A DNA stretch of 64,000 bases from WYZ-LMO2 sp038731605 (GCA_038731605.1 JAVYQP010000002.1:62001-126000); one strand, 5' to 3'; shown: positions 32,681-41,742, counted from the first letter of the stretch. A program made the numbers and translations. Notes: generated from the letters alone by a model not told the origin.

Positions 32681-33900
32681 ACCCTCACCAACCTTTTGGC
32701 TTTTCCTTCAAATCTTTCAATCTCCCCTTTAGCCAAGGCAACGAGTTCCGCATTTATTCCAAGGAACTCTCGAACGTCTTTTGCGATCCTTTGCAAGATC
32801 GTCGCATCGCCTTCGTAGAGTATTCTTACACCGCTTCCGACCTCGATCTTATACTGCGTTATCCCGTAGCTCGCAAGAATTCTTTCGACATCGCTCGGGT
32901 AAAACTTGGCTCCGCTGTGGATTATCATGTCGTCCGTCCTCCCACGGATCCGCTTTAAAGTGATGTGCTCGATTCCGCACTCGCAACGCTCTTTTGCGAC
33001 GATCTCAGACACTTCGCCACTTCTATACCTTATCAAGGGCATCGCCTCCCTGTTTATCGCTGTGTAAACTATTTCGCCTTCCTCCCCTTCATCGAGAACT
33101 TCTCCTGTCTTCGGATCGACAACTTCGATCACGTAATTGTCTTCCCACATGTGGAGCCCTCTCCGCATTGGACACTCGAATCCAACGCTACCAACACCGC
33201 CCATCTCCGTAAGCCCGGGGATGTCGAAAGTTTTCGCATCGAAAGTCTCTTCGATAACCTTTCGCATCTCATCGCTCCACGGCTCTGCGCCGAGTAGCAT
33301 TTTCTCGACCGGTAAATCTGATGGCTTGTAGCCAAGCTCTTCTGCGACTTCTGCAATTCTCAGCGGATAGCTTGCGGTTGCGCAGAGCACAGTGGTGCCG
33401 AAATCAACCATGAAGCGGATCTGATTCCTCGTGTTCCCTGCACCGATGGGGATTACGAAGGCGTTTATCGCATCTGCTGCGAAGTGGAATCCAAAACCAC
33501 CGTTCCACAGTCCGAAGGCAGGGGTTATCTGAATGACGTCTTTAGAAGTTATTCCGGCAATGTGAAAAGCCCTGAGCACCATTTCCCTCCATTGATAAAC
33601 GTCCTTTCTTGTGTAGGGGACAATTACGGGTTGCCCAGTTGTTCCACCGCTCATCTGAATGCGGACTATTTTGTCCTTCGGAACACAGCTCATCTTCAAT
33701 GGATAGGCGTTGCGAAGATCTTGCTTCGTCGTAAAGGGAAGCTTGTGCAATCTTTCGGGAGTTATTCTGTCGAGATCTATGTTCTCGAATCGTTTCTTGT
33801 AGAACTCGCAGTTCTGTGCAACGTATTTGAGTGTAAACCTCAGCCTTCGTCTCTGGATCTCTTGGATCTCCTTTCTGCTCATGTATATTCCATTGGTCAC
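32677..33900 (-). CDS. Phenylacetate-CoA ligase family protein (PaaK-like)
   Basis: An AMP-forming acyl-CoA ligase of 407 residues. The ATP loop is RIQMSGGTTGQPVIVP (about 80-95), then PGLTEMGGVGSVGFEC (about 227-242), the RYRSGEVSEI core (about 295-304) and a final lysine-containing AKGEIERFEGKAKRLVRV. Length and order fit PaaK-type ligases that activate phenylacetate or other aryl acids. CxC in ERCECGIEH is also common in the group. Coupled to a symporter, it plausibly activates the imported acid. A promoter-like TTTTTAAGTTT-like AT stretch lies upstream at about 33920. Confidence 0.85.
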   Translation of the reverse strand: MTNGIYMSRKEIQEIQRRRLRFTLKYVAQNCEFYKKRFENIDLDRITPERLHKLPFTTKQDLRNAYPLKMSCVPKDKIVRIQMSGGTTGQPVIVPYTRKDVYQWREMVLRAFHIAGITSKDVIQITPAFGLWNGGFGFHFAADAINAFVIPIGAGNTRNQIRFMVDFGTTVLCATASYPLRIAEVAEELGYKPSDLPVEKMLLGAEPWSDEMRKVIEETFDAKTFDIPGLTEMGGVGSVGFECPMRRGLHMWEDNYVIEVVDPKTGEVLDEGEEGEIVYTAINREAMPLIRYRSGEVSEIVAKERCECGIEHITLKRIRGRTDDMIIHSGAKFYPSDVERILASYGITQYKIEVGSGVRILYEGDATILQRIAKDVREFLGINAELVALAKGEIERFEGKAKRLVRV

Positions 33901-33949
33901 GAATTTCGTGAACAGTCACGTTATTTAAGTTTTTACCTTTTTGGTCAGC

Positions 33950-35368
33950 TTAAGCCAAAAATCCAAAGTTTAAGTCTTGGTCTTGCACATAGTTTTTCCC
34001 AAGCCTTAAGGCGATCTCGGCTTTCATGAGCTCTCTCCCAAGATACGCCGCATGATCGAGCCTTGAAACAAGTCCGAGCTCGAGGATTGTGTCGATTATC
34101 TCCTTCGCCTTCTTACCTGCGACCGTAGCTTTTTCGTGTTTGCAGAATATTTTTCCGTCTGCAATGAAGATTATAAAGTCTCCCTTCGGATCTCTGTGGA
34201 ACTCTTTGCTCTCCTTTGCAATTAAAAAGCTCTCAACTCGTGTTGTCTCGTATCTAACCTTTTCCTTCAGCGCTAAAAGGCTCATTCCCGTATCCTTTGG
34301 TGGAGAGTTGCGAAGCTTTGCCATCTTCGAAAGATAGGAAGCGATTCTAAGCTCTCTAACGCTACCTGTAGTCTTTGGACTTGCTTCGGTCGTGAAAAGG
34401 AGGTTGCAACCAATCTCTTCTGCAATAAAAGCGAGAAGGGCGTTGATTCCAATGCTGTCTGCATCGCTGAGCTCAGTAACGTTCCCAGCACCGAACAAAA
34501 GCGGAGTTTCTTTATCGATTTTTCTGAACTCTATGTATCTTTGTATGGAATTTGCAACGCTTAAAGGCGGATCTAAGATCGGATCTGCAATCACTTTCTC
34601 TGTTCTCTTCTTTGCAAGCTCGAGAACTTTGAAAAGTGCTTCAAGACTTCTCTCCGCAACGACGATCGCCTGATCTTCAATCAAATTCAGCACCTCTGCG
34701 TTCGAGCTCGAGACGCTCATCACCATGTCGACGCCTTGCTTCACTGCGATCTCTATTGCCTTTTTGCTGAACGTGTCGACGCTTATCGGTTTCTTCGATT
34801 CGTCGACTGCGATCTTCAACACTTTACTCAGCTCGTTCGCATCGAACTCCAGCGGAACTCCTATGTCGATTATGTCTGCACTCTCAGCAAAATACGTTAG
34901 TCTCTCTCGCAGATCTTTTGGATCTGGTCTAACAATCTCCGCAACGACCTTCATTCTGCTTTCTCCGCCAATCGCAACATTGCGAATTTTGAACTTCGCA
35001 GTCTCTTCGAGCTTTTCGACTTCCCTTACAACCTCCTCAGCCTTAATGGACTCGATAAGCCTACAGGCTGGAATTTTGTGCGAAAAGTCAATTTTGTCAG
35101 CAAAGCTGAGAACTCTCCTTATGTCTGAAGCATGCAATGGACCAAGGCGAACCTTAACACCTTTTTTCCTCTCGAACTCTTCCCAGTTGCAGTCCTTTGT
35201 AAGTCCCGGAACCAAGACGAGGTCGTAGCCTTTTAAGTCTAAGCCTTCAATGTGCTTTGGGGTGATGAAAGCTGCGACGTCGATGTTGCAAACGTGAACG
35301 TCTGCATTGACTGCGTTCTCCCTGACGATTCTCTCCGCAAGTCTTCCGGTTACGAGAAGTATTCTCAT
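33950..35368 (-). CDS. Dihydropteroate synthase-like protein (TIGR00284 type)
   Basis: A 472-residue archaeal protein with an N-terminal domain of its own (about 1-140) and a TIM-barrel pterin-binding domain (about 140-380) containing ADIIDIGVPLEFD, KPISVDTFSKKAIEIAVKQG (split over about 196-216) and LLFGAGNVTELSDADSIG. The homologue is thought to join the pterin to the arylamine in methanopterin synthesis, which fits mptE elsewhere in the window. Its start overlaps the end of ribC (4 nt). The reaction is inference from the family. Confidence 0.8.
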   Translation of the reverse strand: MRILLVTGRLAERIVRENAVNADVHVCNIDVAAFITPKHIEGLDLKGYDLVLVPGLTKDCNWEEFERKKGVKVRLGPLHASDIRRVLSFADKIDFSHKIPACRLIESIKAEEVVREVEKLEETAKFKIRNVAIGGESRMKVVAEIVRPDPKDLRERLTYFAESADIIDIGVPLEFDANELSKVLKIAVDESKKPISVDTFSKKAIEIAVKQGVDMVMSVSSSNAEVLNLIEDQAIVVAERSLEALFKVLELAKKRTEKVIADPILDPPLSVANSIQRYIEFRKIDKETPLLFGAGNVTELSDADSIGINALLAFIAEEIGCNLLFTTEASPKTTGSVRELRIASYLSKMAKLRNSPPKDTGMSLLALKEKVRYETTRVESFLIAKESKEFHRDPKGDFIIFIADGKIFCKHEKATVAGKKAKEIIDTILELGLVSRLDHAAYLGRELMKAEIALRLGKNYVQDQDLNFGFLA

Positions 35369-35823
35369 CTGAGGATTGGTCCCACGTCTGGGTATCCTTG
35401 TCTTTGCCCTGTGCCAGCGAGCTTTTGCAACCTCTTCGGATTCATGAGGAGGTCTACTGCGTTCCTAACATGCTCACGGACTCTGTTCTCCGCAACAACG
35501 AGCAAATCCTTCTCACTCTCAGCCTCGTCCTCGTGGATCGTTACATCGATCACGTGCTTTCCGGTCAGGATTTGGACTGTTATCAACCCAACGCTCATTG
35601 CGAGGTAGCTTACAAGATCTTTTTGTGTCTTTCCAACCCAGCCAAGGGTTATTACGATGTCACAACCGCTGTCGAGCAACTTTTTTGCTGCGACTGGCAA
35701 ATCCTTTATTCCCGGAACCGTGTAGCGCTCGTATTTCAAGCTCGAGATCTTTCTAAGTTCGTCTATCGCAATCTTTCCCATGTCGATTCGAGAAAAAGTT
35801 GTGTCTGCGATTCCGACTTTCAA
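35365..35823 (-). CDS. ribC: Riboflavin synthase, archaeal type
   Basis: This enzyme converts two 6,7-dimethyl-8-ribityllumazine molecules to riboflavin; the archaeal form resembles lumazine synthase, not bacterial RibE. The 152-residue product has KVGIADTTFSRIDMGKIAIDEL (split over about 2-23), YTVPGIKDLPVAAKKLL, DIVITLGWVGKTQKD, HVIDVTIHEDEAES and GQRQGYPDVGP. I choose the TTG at 35823, as it makes the product begin at the family's usual place and has GGGGGAT upstream; an earlier in-frame ATG (35856) lies inside the aminotransferase gene. Confidence 0.9.
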   Translation of the reverse strand: MKVGIADTTFSRIDMGKIAIDELRKISSLKYERYTVPGIKDLPVAAKKLLDSGCDIVITLGWVGKTQKDLVSYLAMSVGLITVQILTGKHVIDVTIHEDEAESEKDLLVVAENRVREHVRNAVDLLMNPKRLQKLAGTGQRQGYPDVGPILR

Positions 35824-35824
35824 A

Positions 35825-36937
35825 TCAATCCCCCAGAACTCGCATCGCTTTTTCAATCGCTGAACTTATTAGCTCTTTTCGAATCAAGACGTCTTCGATT
35901 GCTGAGAGTGTTGCAATAACCTCGAATTTCCCTATGTTGCCCATCGTTCCAATTCTAAATATCTTCCCTTTAACCCTGTCTTGTCCCCCGCTTACGAGGA
36001 TTCCGTATTCTTTCCTTAGCGCATCTCTTAGCTCTTTTTCGGTTATCCCGTTCGGGATCCTTATTGCAGTCACGGTGTTCGAATACTCAGCCTTTCCATC
36101 GAGTTCTGGGAAGAGCTTGAGCCCAGCGTTTACAGCCCATTCTCTCACAGCCCTGCTCAGTTTTCTGTGCCTCGCAATTCTTCTTTCAAGCCCCTCCTCT
36201 CTTATCATCTTCAGCGCCTCTTCTAAGGCGAAAAAGAGCGGAATCGCAGGAGTGTAGGGAGTTTGGAGTTCTGCAAACTTCTTTTTGTAGGCTTTCAGAT
36301 CTAAGTAGTAGGGGCACTTTGGATTGTAGAAATCCCATGCTCTCTCGTTAACAGCAACAACCGCAAGCCCCGGCGGAGCGCCAAGGCATTTTTGACTGCC
36401 TACAATTGCAACATCGATTCCCCATTCGTCCATCTTCACGTAATCTCCGCCTGCAGAAGTTATTGCGTCCATTATCGTCAAAGCTCCGTATTTCTTTGCG
36501 ATCTTCGCAACTTCTTCCGCTGGATTCAGCATTCCGGTCGAGGTCTCGTTGTGGACGAACGCAACAGCGTTTGCACCTTTTTCAAGCGCCTCTTTCAACT
36601 TTTCAAGGTCAAATGGTTTTCCCCACTCGAAGCTCAGCCTCTCTACTTGTGCGTAGCGTTCGGCGATCTCCCCGAGTCTCTCCCCGAATTTTCCATTTTC
36701 GAGTGTTACAAACTTTGCAGACTTGCTGAAGGAGGCGATCGCAGACTCGACCCCAGCGGTTCCGGAGCCTGAGATGAAGAAGACATCGCTTTTTGTTCCG
36801 AAGACCTCTTTCATAACTTCGGCGCAAAACCGCAGTATTTCTCCGAACTCCGCAGAGCGATGTCCGATCATCTGCCTGCACATAGCCCTTATTATTCTTT
36901 CGTGCACTTGCACAGGACCGGGAATCATCAAAAGCAT
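35825..36937 (-). CDS. Class V aminotransferase (alanine-glyoxylate/serine-pyruvate type)
   Basis: A PLP enzyme of 370 residues. The PLP-lysine motif is AIVGSQKCLGAPPGLAVV (Lys about 187), with the phosphate-binding FFISGSGTAGVESAI at about 53-67 and the aspartate region TIMDAITSAGGDY at about 153-165. Substrates may be alanine, serine or aspartate with glyoxylate or 2-oxo acids. It overlaps the FAD synthetase gene by one base and precedes ribC by one, so it lies inside the flavin gene group, perhaps by operon sharing only. Confidence 0.9.
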   Translation of the reverse strand: MLLMIPGPVQVHERIIRAMCRQMIGHRSAEFGEILRFCAEVMKEVFGTKSDVFFISGSGTAGVESAIASFSKSAKFVTLENGKFGERLGEIAERYAQVERLSFEWGKPFDLEKLKEALEKGANAVAFVHNETSTGMLNPAEEVAKIAKKYGALTIMDAITSAGGDYVKMDEWGIDVAIVGSQKCLGAPPGLAVVAVNERAWDFYNPKCPYYLDLKAYKKKFAELQTPYTPAIPLFFALEEALKMIREEGLERRIARHRKLSRAVREWAVNAGLKLFPELDGKAEYSNTVTAIRIPNGITEKELRDALRKEYGILVSGGQDRVKGKIFRIGTMGNIGKFEVIATLSAIEDVLIRKELISSAIEKAMRVLGD

Positions 36938-37362
36938 TATTTCACCCCATACTTCTCCAATATTTTCTCAACAATCTTATGCGAACTGCAAAGCCCGCAA
37001 TCTTCCTTTACGTTTATCCTCACAACCTCGCAGTTGAGGTTGCGTTTTTTAAGTTCTTCTCTCAGCCACTCTTCGCTGAAGTGCTGATCGTAGCCGAGAA
37101 CGATGACGTCTGGCTTCAGTTCCATTATTGGCTTGAAAATGTCGTTCTCGTCGCCGAGAATTGCTTTGTCCACGAACTTGATCGCTTCAACGACTCTCCT
37201 CCTTTGCTCCTCTGGAACAACGGGCTTTGGCTTGTGCTTGACGTTCTTCTCTCTTGCAACTATGACTATGAGCTCATCCCCCAGCTTTTTCGCCTCCCTG
37301 AGAAAAGTTATGTGTCCTGGGTGGATTATGTCGAAAGTCCCTGTCGCAACGACTCTTCTCAT
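36937..37362 (-). CDS. ribL: FAD synthetase, RibL type
   Basis: An archaeal cytidylyltransferase-like enzyme of 141 residues that transfers AMP to FMN. The nucleotidyl-transferase signature GTFDIIHPGHITFLREAKKLG (split over about 8-28) has the HxGH motif as HPGH. The conserved GYDQHFSEEWL follows at about 92-102, and the C-terminal CGLCSSHKIVEKI has the two cysteines seen in RibL. It sits two genes before riboflavin synthase in the same operon, which strongly supports the flavin assignment over a pantetheine or CDP-glycerol role. Confidence 0.9.
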   Translation of the reverse strand: MRRVVATGTFDIIHPGHITFLREAKKLGDELIVIVAREKNVKHKPKPVVPEEQRRRVVEAIKFVDKAILGDENDIFKPIMELKPDVIVLGYDQHFSEEWLREELKKRNLNCEVVRINVKEDCGLCSSHKIVEKILEKYGVK

Positions 37363-37414
37363 CTTAACAACTCCAAGTGCTTTGCATAAACGTTTTTCGA
37401 TCTGTGCTGTAAAG

Positions 37415-37942
37415 TCAGAAGTCTCTCGAGCTCAAGATCTCGGCGTTGAAAACGCTTTTCATGTGCTTAATTGCGTATTCCTGATCGTAATCGCTGAGCG
37501 CTTTTGTGCAGTCTTCGATTATCGCAACTTTGTAGCCACGAATCGCAGCATCTCCAGCGGTGTGGAGAACACAGATGTTCGTTGCGACACCGCAGATGAA
37601 AACCTTCCTAACTTCTAGCTCTCTCAACGTGAGATCGAGATCTGTGGCGAAGAAGGCAGAATATCTCCTCTTCTTCACGATGTAGTCCTCTTCTCTAGGT
37701 TTCAGCTCGTCGATGATTTCAGCGCCCCACGTGTTCATAACGCAGTGCTTTGGCCAAACTCTAAACTCCTTATCATCGCTCCTATGCCAGTCTTGGGTAA
37801 AAACGATCTTCATACCTCTTTTCCTCGCCTTATCAACAACTCTCTTTGTTGTTTCGAAGATCTCTTCCGCATTTTCAATGTAAAGTGCGCCGTTGCGGTA
37901 GCAGAAGTCTTTTTGCATGTCCACAACGATCAACGCCTCCAT
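37415..37942 (-). CDS. Isochorismatase-family hydrolase, probable nicotinamidase
   Basis: A cysteine hydrolase of 175 residues. The triad can be read: Asp in LIVVDMQKDFC (about 8), a Lys in the middle (about 88-92, in EDYIVKKRRYSAFF), and the Cys in FICGVATNICVLHTAGDA (about 137). HDWHR-like TQDWHRSDDKEF carries the metal-site histidine. These match nicotinamidase/pyrazinamidase, converting nicotinamide to nicotinate for NAD salvage. It is separated by 53 nt from ribL and may be its own unit. Confidence 0.85.
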   Translation of the reverse strand: MEALIVVDMQKDFCYRNGALYIENAEEIFETTKRVVDKARKRGMKIVFTQDWHRSDDKEFRVWPKHCVMNTWGAEIIDELKPREEDYIVKKRRYSAFFATDLDLTLRELEVRKVFICGVATNICVLHTAGDAAIRGYKVAIIEDCTKALSDYDQEYAIKHMKSVFNAEILSSRDF

Positions 37943-38049
37943 GTGTCAACTTTGCTGGGGGTATTTTTATCTTCTCATCGCCTCTCGTTGACTTTTATCC
38001 ACGGTGTCGATTGAAAAGAAAAATTTAAAAAAGAAAGCTTACATCGTTT

Positions 38050-38907
38050 ATGCCAAGAAACCTGATTCTCTTGGTATTGGTAACGCTAATAGCCTTTAGC
38101 TTGCTCGGTTGCGTCTCCAAACCGGAAGTCAGAGAAATTAAAAACTACTGGAGTAATGTTTCCGACAAAGAGATGGAGATGATCACAGAGCTTAAGCTTT
38201 ACAACCCAAATGTTTTCCCGATCCCGATAAAACGTGTGACACTCGATTACTTCATCAACAGCGTAGAGCTCGGGGAAGGGGAATCATTCAGCGTCAGCAC
38301 AGAGGGAAAGAATTTAACGATCTTAATTAAATCTACTCTTGACAACAACGCTTTGGTTGAGTGGTTTCTCTCCCACTTGAGAAGTGGAGAGAAATCGACT
38401 CTGAAAATCTACGGGAAAGCTTTTCTCGATCTAATAGTACTGGAATACGGCATTCCCATTGAGCTTGAAAGAAAGATCGAAACAGAAATTCTCTCAAGCT
38501 TTAAGATTGCCTTAGAGGAACGCATAGGACCAGCGAGAATTAAAGCTGAGTCCGAGAAAGTGACTTTGGATGAATCCAAGCTAATTGTGCCGGTAATTGT
38601 TCGTAATGAGAATAGTTTTCCAATCTACTTTGGAACAACCGAGTACGCTTTGAGGATGAACGAGATCGAAGTTGCAAGTGGAACTCAAGAACACGGGCTT
38701 CTACTTCCGCCGAATTCTGCTTCAAGGATCGTATTTGTTTTAGAGCTGAATAAAGAGAAGCTCAAGGAATGGTGGGTTTTGCACGTTAAAAATGGGGAGA
38801 GAACGAGGCTGGAGATCACTATTTCACCATGCTTAGAGATCCTTGGGAGCAAATACTGCTTTAAGCTATGCGAATATAGCTACGGGTTCAGAACGAACTT
38901 CTTGTAA
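38050..38907 (+). CDS. Lipoprotein with LEA/WHy-like domains
   Basis: A 285-residue exported protein. The signal ends in the lipobox SLLGC (Cys about 21). The rest consists of two beta domains, each starting with a segment like EMEMITELKLYNPNVFPIPIKRVTLDY or LIVPVIVRNENSFPIYFGTTEYAL; the pattern N.N.FPI is typical of the LEA type 2/WHy (water-stress) fold. Such archaeal proteins are anchored on the membrane outside; their role is unknown. A TATA-like AAATTTAAAAAAG is about 25 nt before the ATG. Confidence 0.75.
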   Translation: MPRNLILLVLVTLIAFSLLGCVSKPEVREIKNYWSNVSDKEMEMITELKLYNPNVFPIPIKRVTLDYFINSVELGEGESFSVSTEGKNLTILIKSTLDNNALVEWFLSHLRSGEKSTLKIYGKAFLDLIVLEYGIPIELERKIETEILSSFKIALEERIGPARIKAESEKVTLDESKLIVPVIVRNENSFPIYFGTTEYALRMNEIEVASGTQEHGLLLPPNSASRIVFVLELNKEKLKEWWVLHVKNGERTRLEITISPCLEILGSKYCFKLCEYSYGFRTNFL

Positions 38908-38958
38908 AATGTTTCAAGTCCACGCAAGTTTTTTTAACTTTTTTTAACCTCGCTACTC

Positions 38959-39423
38959 ATGGAGTTCACACATGTAAACGGAGATAAGGCGAAAATGGTC
39001 GATGTCTCGGAAAAGGGGGAAGTTCTCAGAATTGCAGTTGCAGAAGGTTTCATAAAGCTAAAAAAGAGAACTATTGAGGCAATTTTAAAAAATGAGGTTG
39101 CAAAGGGAAATGTTATAGCGGTTGCGAACGTCGCTGGTGTCATGGCGGTCAAAAGAACCCCAGAAATCATCCCGATGTGCCATCAGATACCTATAACATC
39201 CGTGGATTTCGATTTCAGGGTCTTGGAGGATGGAATTCGTGTTGTTTGCACAGTTAAAGCCATTGCGAAAACTGGAGTTGAAATGGAAGCGCTAAACGGC
39301 GTTGCTGTGGCATTGCTGACGATCTGGGACATGGTGAAGTCTCTCGAAAAAGACGAAACTGGAAATTATCCAGGAACTGCGATCGAAAGAATCGTTGTGC
39401 TCGAGAAGAAGAAGTTTGCTTGA
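38959..39423 (+). CDS. moaC: Cyclic pyranopterin monophosphate synthase
   Basis: MoaC acts in molybdopterin/tungstopterin synthesis, converting the 3',8-cyclo-GTP product of MoaA. The 154-residue protein has the family marks AKMVDVSEKGEVLRIA, MCHQIPITSVDFDF (about 73-86) and the KAIAKTGVEMEALNGV stretch (about 98-113) with the catalytic Lys and Asp later in AVALLTIWDMVKSLEKDE. Full length. It starts just after a TATA-like TTTTTTAACC, so it is a separate, probably leaderless unit. The cofactor serves enzymes such as formate dehydrogenase (fdhD is also in the window). Confidence 0.95.
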   Translation: MEFTHVNGDKAKMVDVSEKGEVLRIAVAEGFIKLKKRTIEAILKNEVAKGNVIAVANVAGVMAVKRTPEIIPMCHQIPITSVDFDFRVLEDGIRVVCTVKAIAKTGVEMEALNGVAVALLTIWDMVKSLEKDETGNYPGTAIERIVVLEKKKFA

Positions 39424-39551
39424 GCTATAGACTAAGATCGGATTATATGAGCTTGTAGAGAGCCAAAAGCGGTGTGGACGAGTTCAAAGGAAAAAAGATA
39501 TATCGAGCATTAGCGAAAGCCTTATTAAACAAAAGATCCCACGCACTAAAA

Positions 39552-39626
39552 GCGCCGATGGTGTAGCCTGGTCTAACACAGGGGCTTGCCGAGCCCCTGC
39601 CCCGGGTTCAAATCCCGGTCGGCGCA
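39552..39626 (+). tRNA. tRNA-Gly (GCC)
   Basis: A 75-nt cloverleaf. Acceptor stem GCGCCGA/TCGGCGC with discriminator A; anticodon stem GGGGC/GCCCC with loop TTGCCGA, anticodon GCC; T arm CCGGGTTCAAATCCCGG. No intron and no encoded CCA. A TATA-like CTTATTAAAC is about 25-30 nt upstream. Confidence 0.97.
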
Positions 39627-39940
39627 TTTTTGCGAAATATTTTCGAACGAGATCCTTGGGACTCTAAAGTGATTTGCTTGGAGCGTATTTCTCTCGGTCC
39701 AGAAACAAGAAATTCCGCTGCGATTTCGAAGTTCACAAATCTGGATTGCTGGATTTTAAATCTGCAAAAAGCATTATCCGATCCGAGGATTCAAAAAGTC
39801 GTGGTAATCAGTGCCAAACAGCTTAAAAATTAAAATGAAATCCAGGGCTTCCCAGACGAAAGAGATCGTGCAAAGTTGTCAGAGTTGCAACGAAGAACAA
39901 AAGAGAAAAAGAGCACACTTTAAAATAGAGGTCAATTAGA
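39627..39940. other. 314-nt gap without a supported gene
   Basis: Between tRNA-Gly and the flavin-binding protein I see only a 67-codon frame from TTG 39630 to 39833, with no ribosome site, promoter or recognisable domain. Its low content of typical codons for this genome argues against it. No repeat or integration-site duplicate of the tRNA end is visible. Confidence 0.4.
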
Positions 39941-40366
39941 TTACGCTTTTTTGAACATCTTCGACGAGTCCCAGCTGTATATACTCAGTGGTTTTATCTT
40001 TATCACGACTCTGGGGATTTGGAGCAGCTGCTGGAACTCTGGATCTTGGGGGCTGAGGTACTTTAAAAGAATCCTCTTAGCTAGCTCTTCGTTTTCAACG
40101 ATTTCTGCGGTTCCCCTTATTATCACCCCCTTGTTTCCCGTCTTTTCCGAAACGTCAACGACGATTGCAACCTTCGGATTTCGCTTCACGTTTCTAACCT
40201 TGGCTGAAAATTTTGCAGTGGAGACGTATACAAACTCCCCATCATAAAGGAACCACACGGGGTGAACGTTTGGCATCAAGTTTTTGCCCACCGTAGCTAT
40301 TCTTGCTATAAGGGGCTTTGAAAGAAGTTCCCGCACTTCTTCTTCACTCATCCCAATTTCCCTCAT
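39941..40366 (-). CDS. Pyridoxamine 5'-phosphate oxidase-like FMN-binding protein
   Basis: A split beta-barrel flavin protein of 141 residues. It begins with a short helix (MSEEEVRELLSKPLIARIATVG) followed by strands PNVHPVWFLYDGEFVYVSTA (about 33-52) and ARKVRNVKRNPKVAIVVDV. These fit the PNPOx-like/F420-dependent group. The C-terminal VVIKIKPLSIYSWDSSKMF is common to the family. Whether FMN or F420 is bound, and the substrate, cannot be told. It is a single gene, convergent with nothing on the left. Confidence 0.8.
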   Translation of the reverse strand: MREIGMSEEEVRELLSKPLIARIATVGKNLMPNVHPVWFLYDGEFVYVSTAKFSAKVRNVKRNPKVAIVVDVSEKTGNKGVIIRGTAEIVENEELAKRILLKYLSPQDPEFQQLLQIPRVVIKIKPLSIYSWDSSKMFKKA

Positions 40367-40410
40367 GCACGAATTTTGGATAGTTTCTTTAAAAATTTTT
40401 CGAATAAAAA

Positions 40411-40647
40411 TTAGGTCTCAAAAGTTACGTTTTCGAGACTTTCGAGCTCGTTCAAGAACTTTTCAAGCTCCTGGAATTCCTTCTCAAGGTTTTCAACTTC
40501 TTCGCTTACGTTTTCAATCGCGACGACTTCTCCAGGCGTCGGAGTTGGGGCAGGAGTTTGTGGGGGTGTTGGTGTTATGCCGCCTTGCTGAACACACCCA
40601 AGGAGCAGTAGTGTTAAGCTTAGAAATAAAAAAATTGAAGCCCTCAT
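40411..40647 (-). CDS. Small lipoprotein with coiled-coil tail
   Basis: A 78-residue exported lipoprotein. The signal ends in the lipobox LLLLGC (Cys about 18). Then comes a Thr/Pro-rich linker (GGITPTPPQTPAPTPTPGE), and an acidic amphipathic helix from about 43 (ENVSEEVENLEKEFQELEKF) that looks like a coiled coil. It begins 9 nt after the Met-rich protein gene, in the same direction, so the two are likely co-expressed. The role is unknown. Confidence 0.75.
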   Translation of the reverse strand: MRASIFLFLSLTLLLLGCVQQGGITPTPPQTPAPTPTPGEVVAIENVSEEVENLEKEFQELEKFLNELESLENVTFET

Positions 40648-40656
40648 CCGAATCCC

Positions 40657-41667
40657 TCAGCATCCAAAGGTTATTGTCACGCTGTCTGTGAAGTTCCCAG
40701 TTGTGAATTTCTCGTTCACACAGCGCTTATAAGCGTAGCTCCCAATTCCGCTCATGAACAGGGTTCCATTGCCGTGGGTTACGATCACGAAGTCTCCCTC
40801 ACCACTCGCCGTTACGTTCCCTCGGAGAACCATTGCAGTCGTTCCCTTTGCACTTGCAACAGAATCTCCGGTTGCGCTCAGCGTTCCGTTCCCTCTAATC
40901 AGCACGACCATTTTTCCGTCGAGTGTAAAGTTTCCGTTGACCTTTGCATGCACGATGCCAATTTCTGGCGCTGGCTTGTATTCTCTTGCAAGCTTCTTAG
41001 CCTCAAGGAAAGCCTTTTCGATGTCAAGCTTTAGCTCCCTGAATTCTTGCGATGTCACTTCTTGACCAGAGCTGAGTTTTGCCTCTATGCTGTTCAATGT
41101 ATCATTTGCCTCGTTGATCGCATTTCTCAGATTTGTAACATCCAACCCAGCGCTCTCGAAACGATCTGCGAGGTCGTTTAACCTCTCTATTATGTCCCTG
41201 GCTTTTTCAGTTGCATGTTCGCAGGCAATCTTTCGCATTTCTTTCGACATGTTCATCCACATCTTGGAGCTCTCCTTCATCGCATTACGAAGCTCGTTGT
41301 AATCCTTCGCATTCTGGATTTTCAGCTTAATCTGCTCCATTTGTTGTTCAACGTTCTTTATTCTTTCCTGGATCTTCAGCTTTGTCGTCTCGTTCATGTT
41401 GGAAGCATTGACTTTCTCTCTCAGTCTTTCCATCCACTCTTCGCAGTTGTGAACCCAGTTCATCATTCTCTCTCTGTTCTCATTCATCATTCCATTCATC
41501 CCTGCTCCCATGCCAGGTGTCATTCCCCCCATGTGGTTCATCATTCCTCCGCCCATCATGTTCTCGTTGTCGAATTGGATCCCTTGTCCACCTTCCTTGT
41601 GGGCAACCGCAACTATTGGATTCGCCAACATCAAGCTTAGGGCTATGAGCAATTTCACCCATCTCAT
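40657..41667 (-). CDS. Exported Met-rich, coiled-coil protein
   Basis: A 336-residue secreted protein of unknown family. A signal peptide (VKLLIALSLMLANPIVAVA) is followed by a methionine- and glycine-rich stretch (about 35-70: NMMGGGMMNHMGG, GMGAGMNGMM) that could bind copper or silver. Next is a long helical region (about 75-230) with coiled-coil heptads, and a C-terminal beta domain with repeated GNGTLSATGDS-, GNVTASGEGDF- and GNGTLFMSGIG-like units. The ATG at 41667 has GGTGATC upstream; a TATA box CCTTATATAC (minus strand, about 41699-41708) precedes it. No transmembrane anchor is seen. Confidence 0.7.
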   Translation of the reverse strand: MRWVKLLIALSLMLANPIVAVAHKEGGQGIQFDNENMMGGGMMNHMGGMTPGMGAGMNGMMNENRERMMNWVHNCEEWMERLREKVNASNMNETTKLKIQERIKNVEQQMEQIKLKIQNAKDYNELRNAMKESSKMWMNMSKEMRKIACEHATEKARDIIERLNDLADRFESAGLDVTNLRNAINEANDTLNSIEAKLSSGQEVTSQEFRELKLDIEKAFLEAKKLAREYKPAPEIGIVHAKVNGNFTLDGKMVVLIRGNGTLSATGDSVASAKGTTAMVLRGNVTASGEGDFVIVTHGNGTLFMSGIGSYAYKRCVNEKFTTGNFTDSVTITFGC

Positions 41668-41742
41668 TTCGATCACCAAAACAATCTTGTCGCTCGAAGT
41701 ATATAAGGAAACTTTTCCATCGAGAAATTCAGACCGCTTAAG

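Noticed and set aside
39630..39833. A 67-codon frame after tRNA-Gly
   Set aside because: No ribosome site, no promoter, no recognisable motif, and a TTG start inside the tRNA 3' flank; it could be a remnant, but I cannot support a gene.
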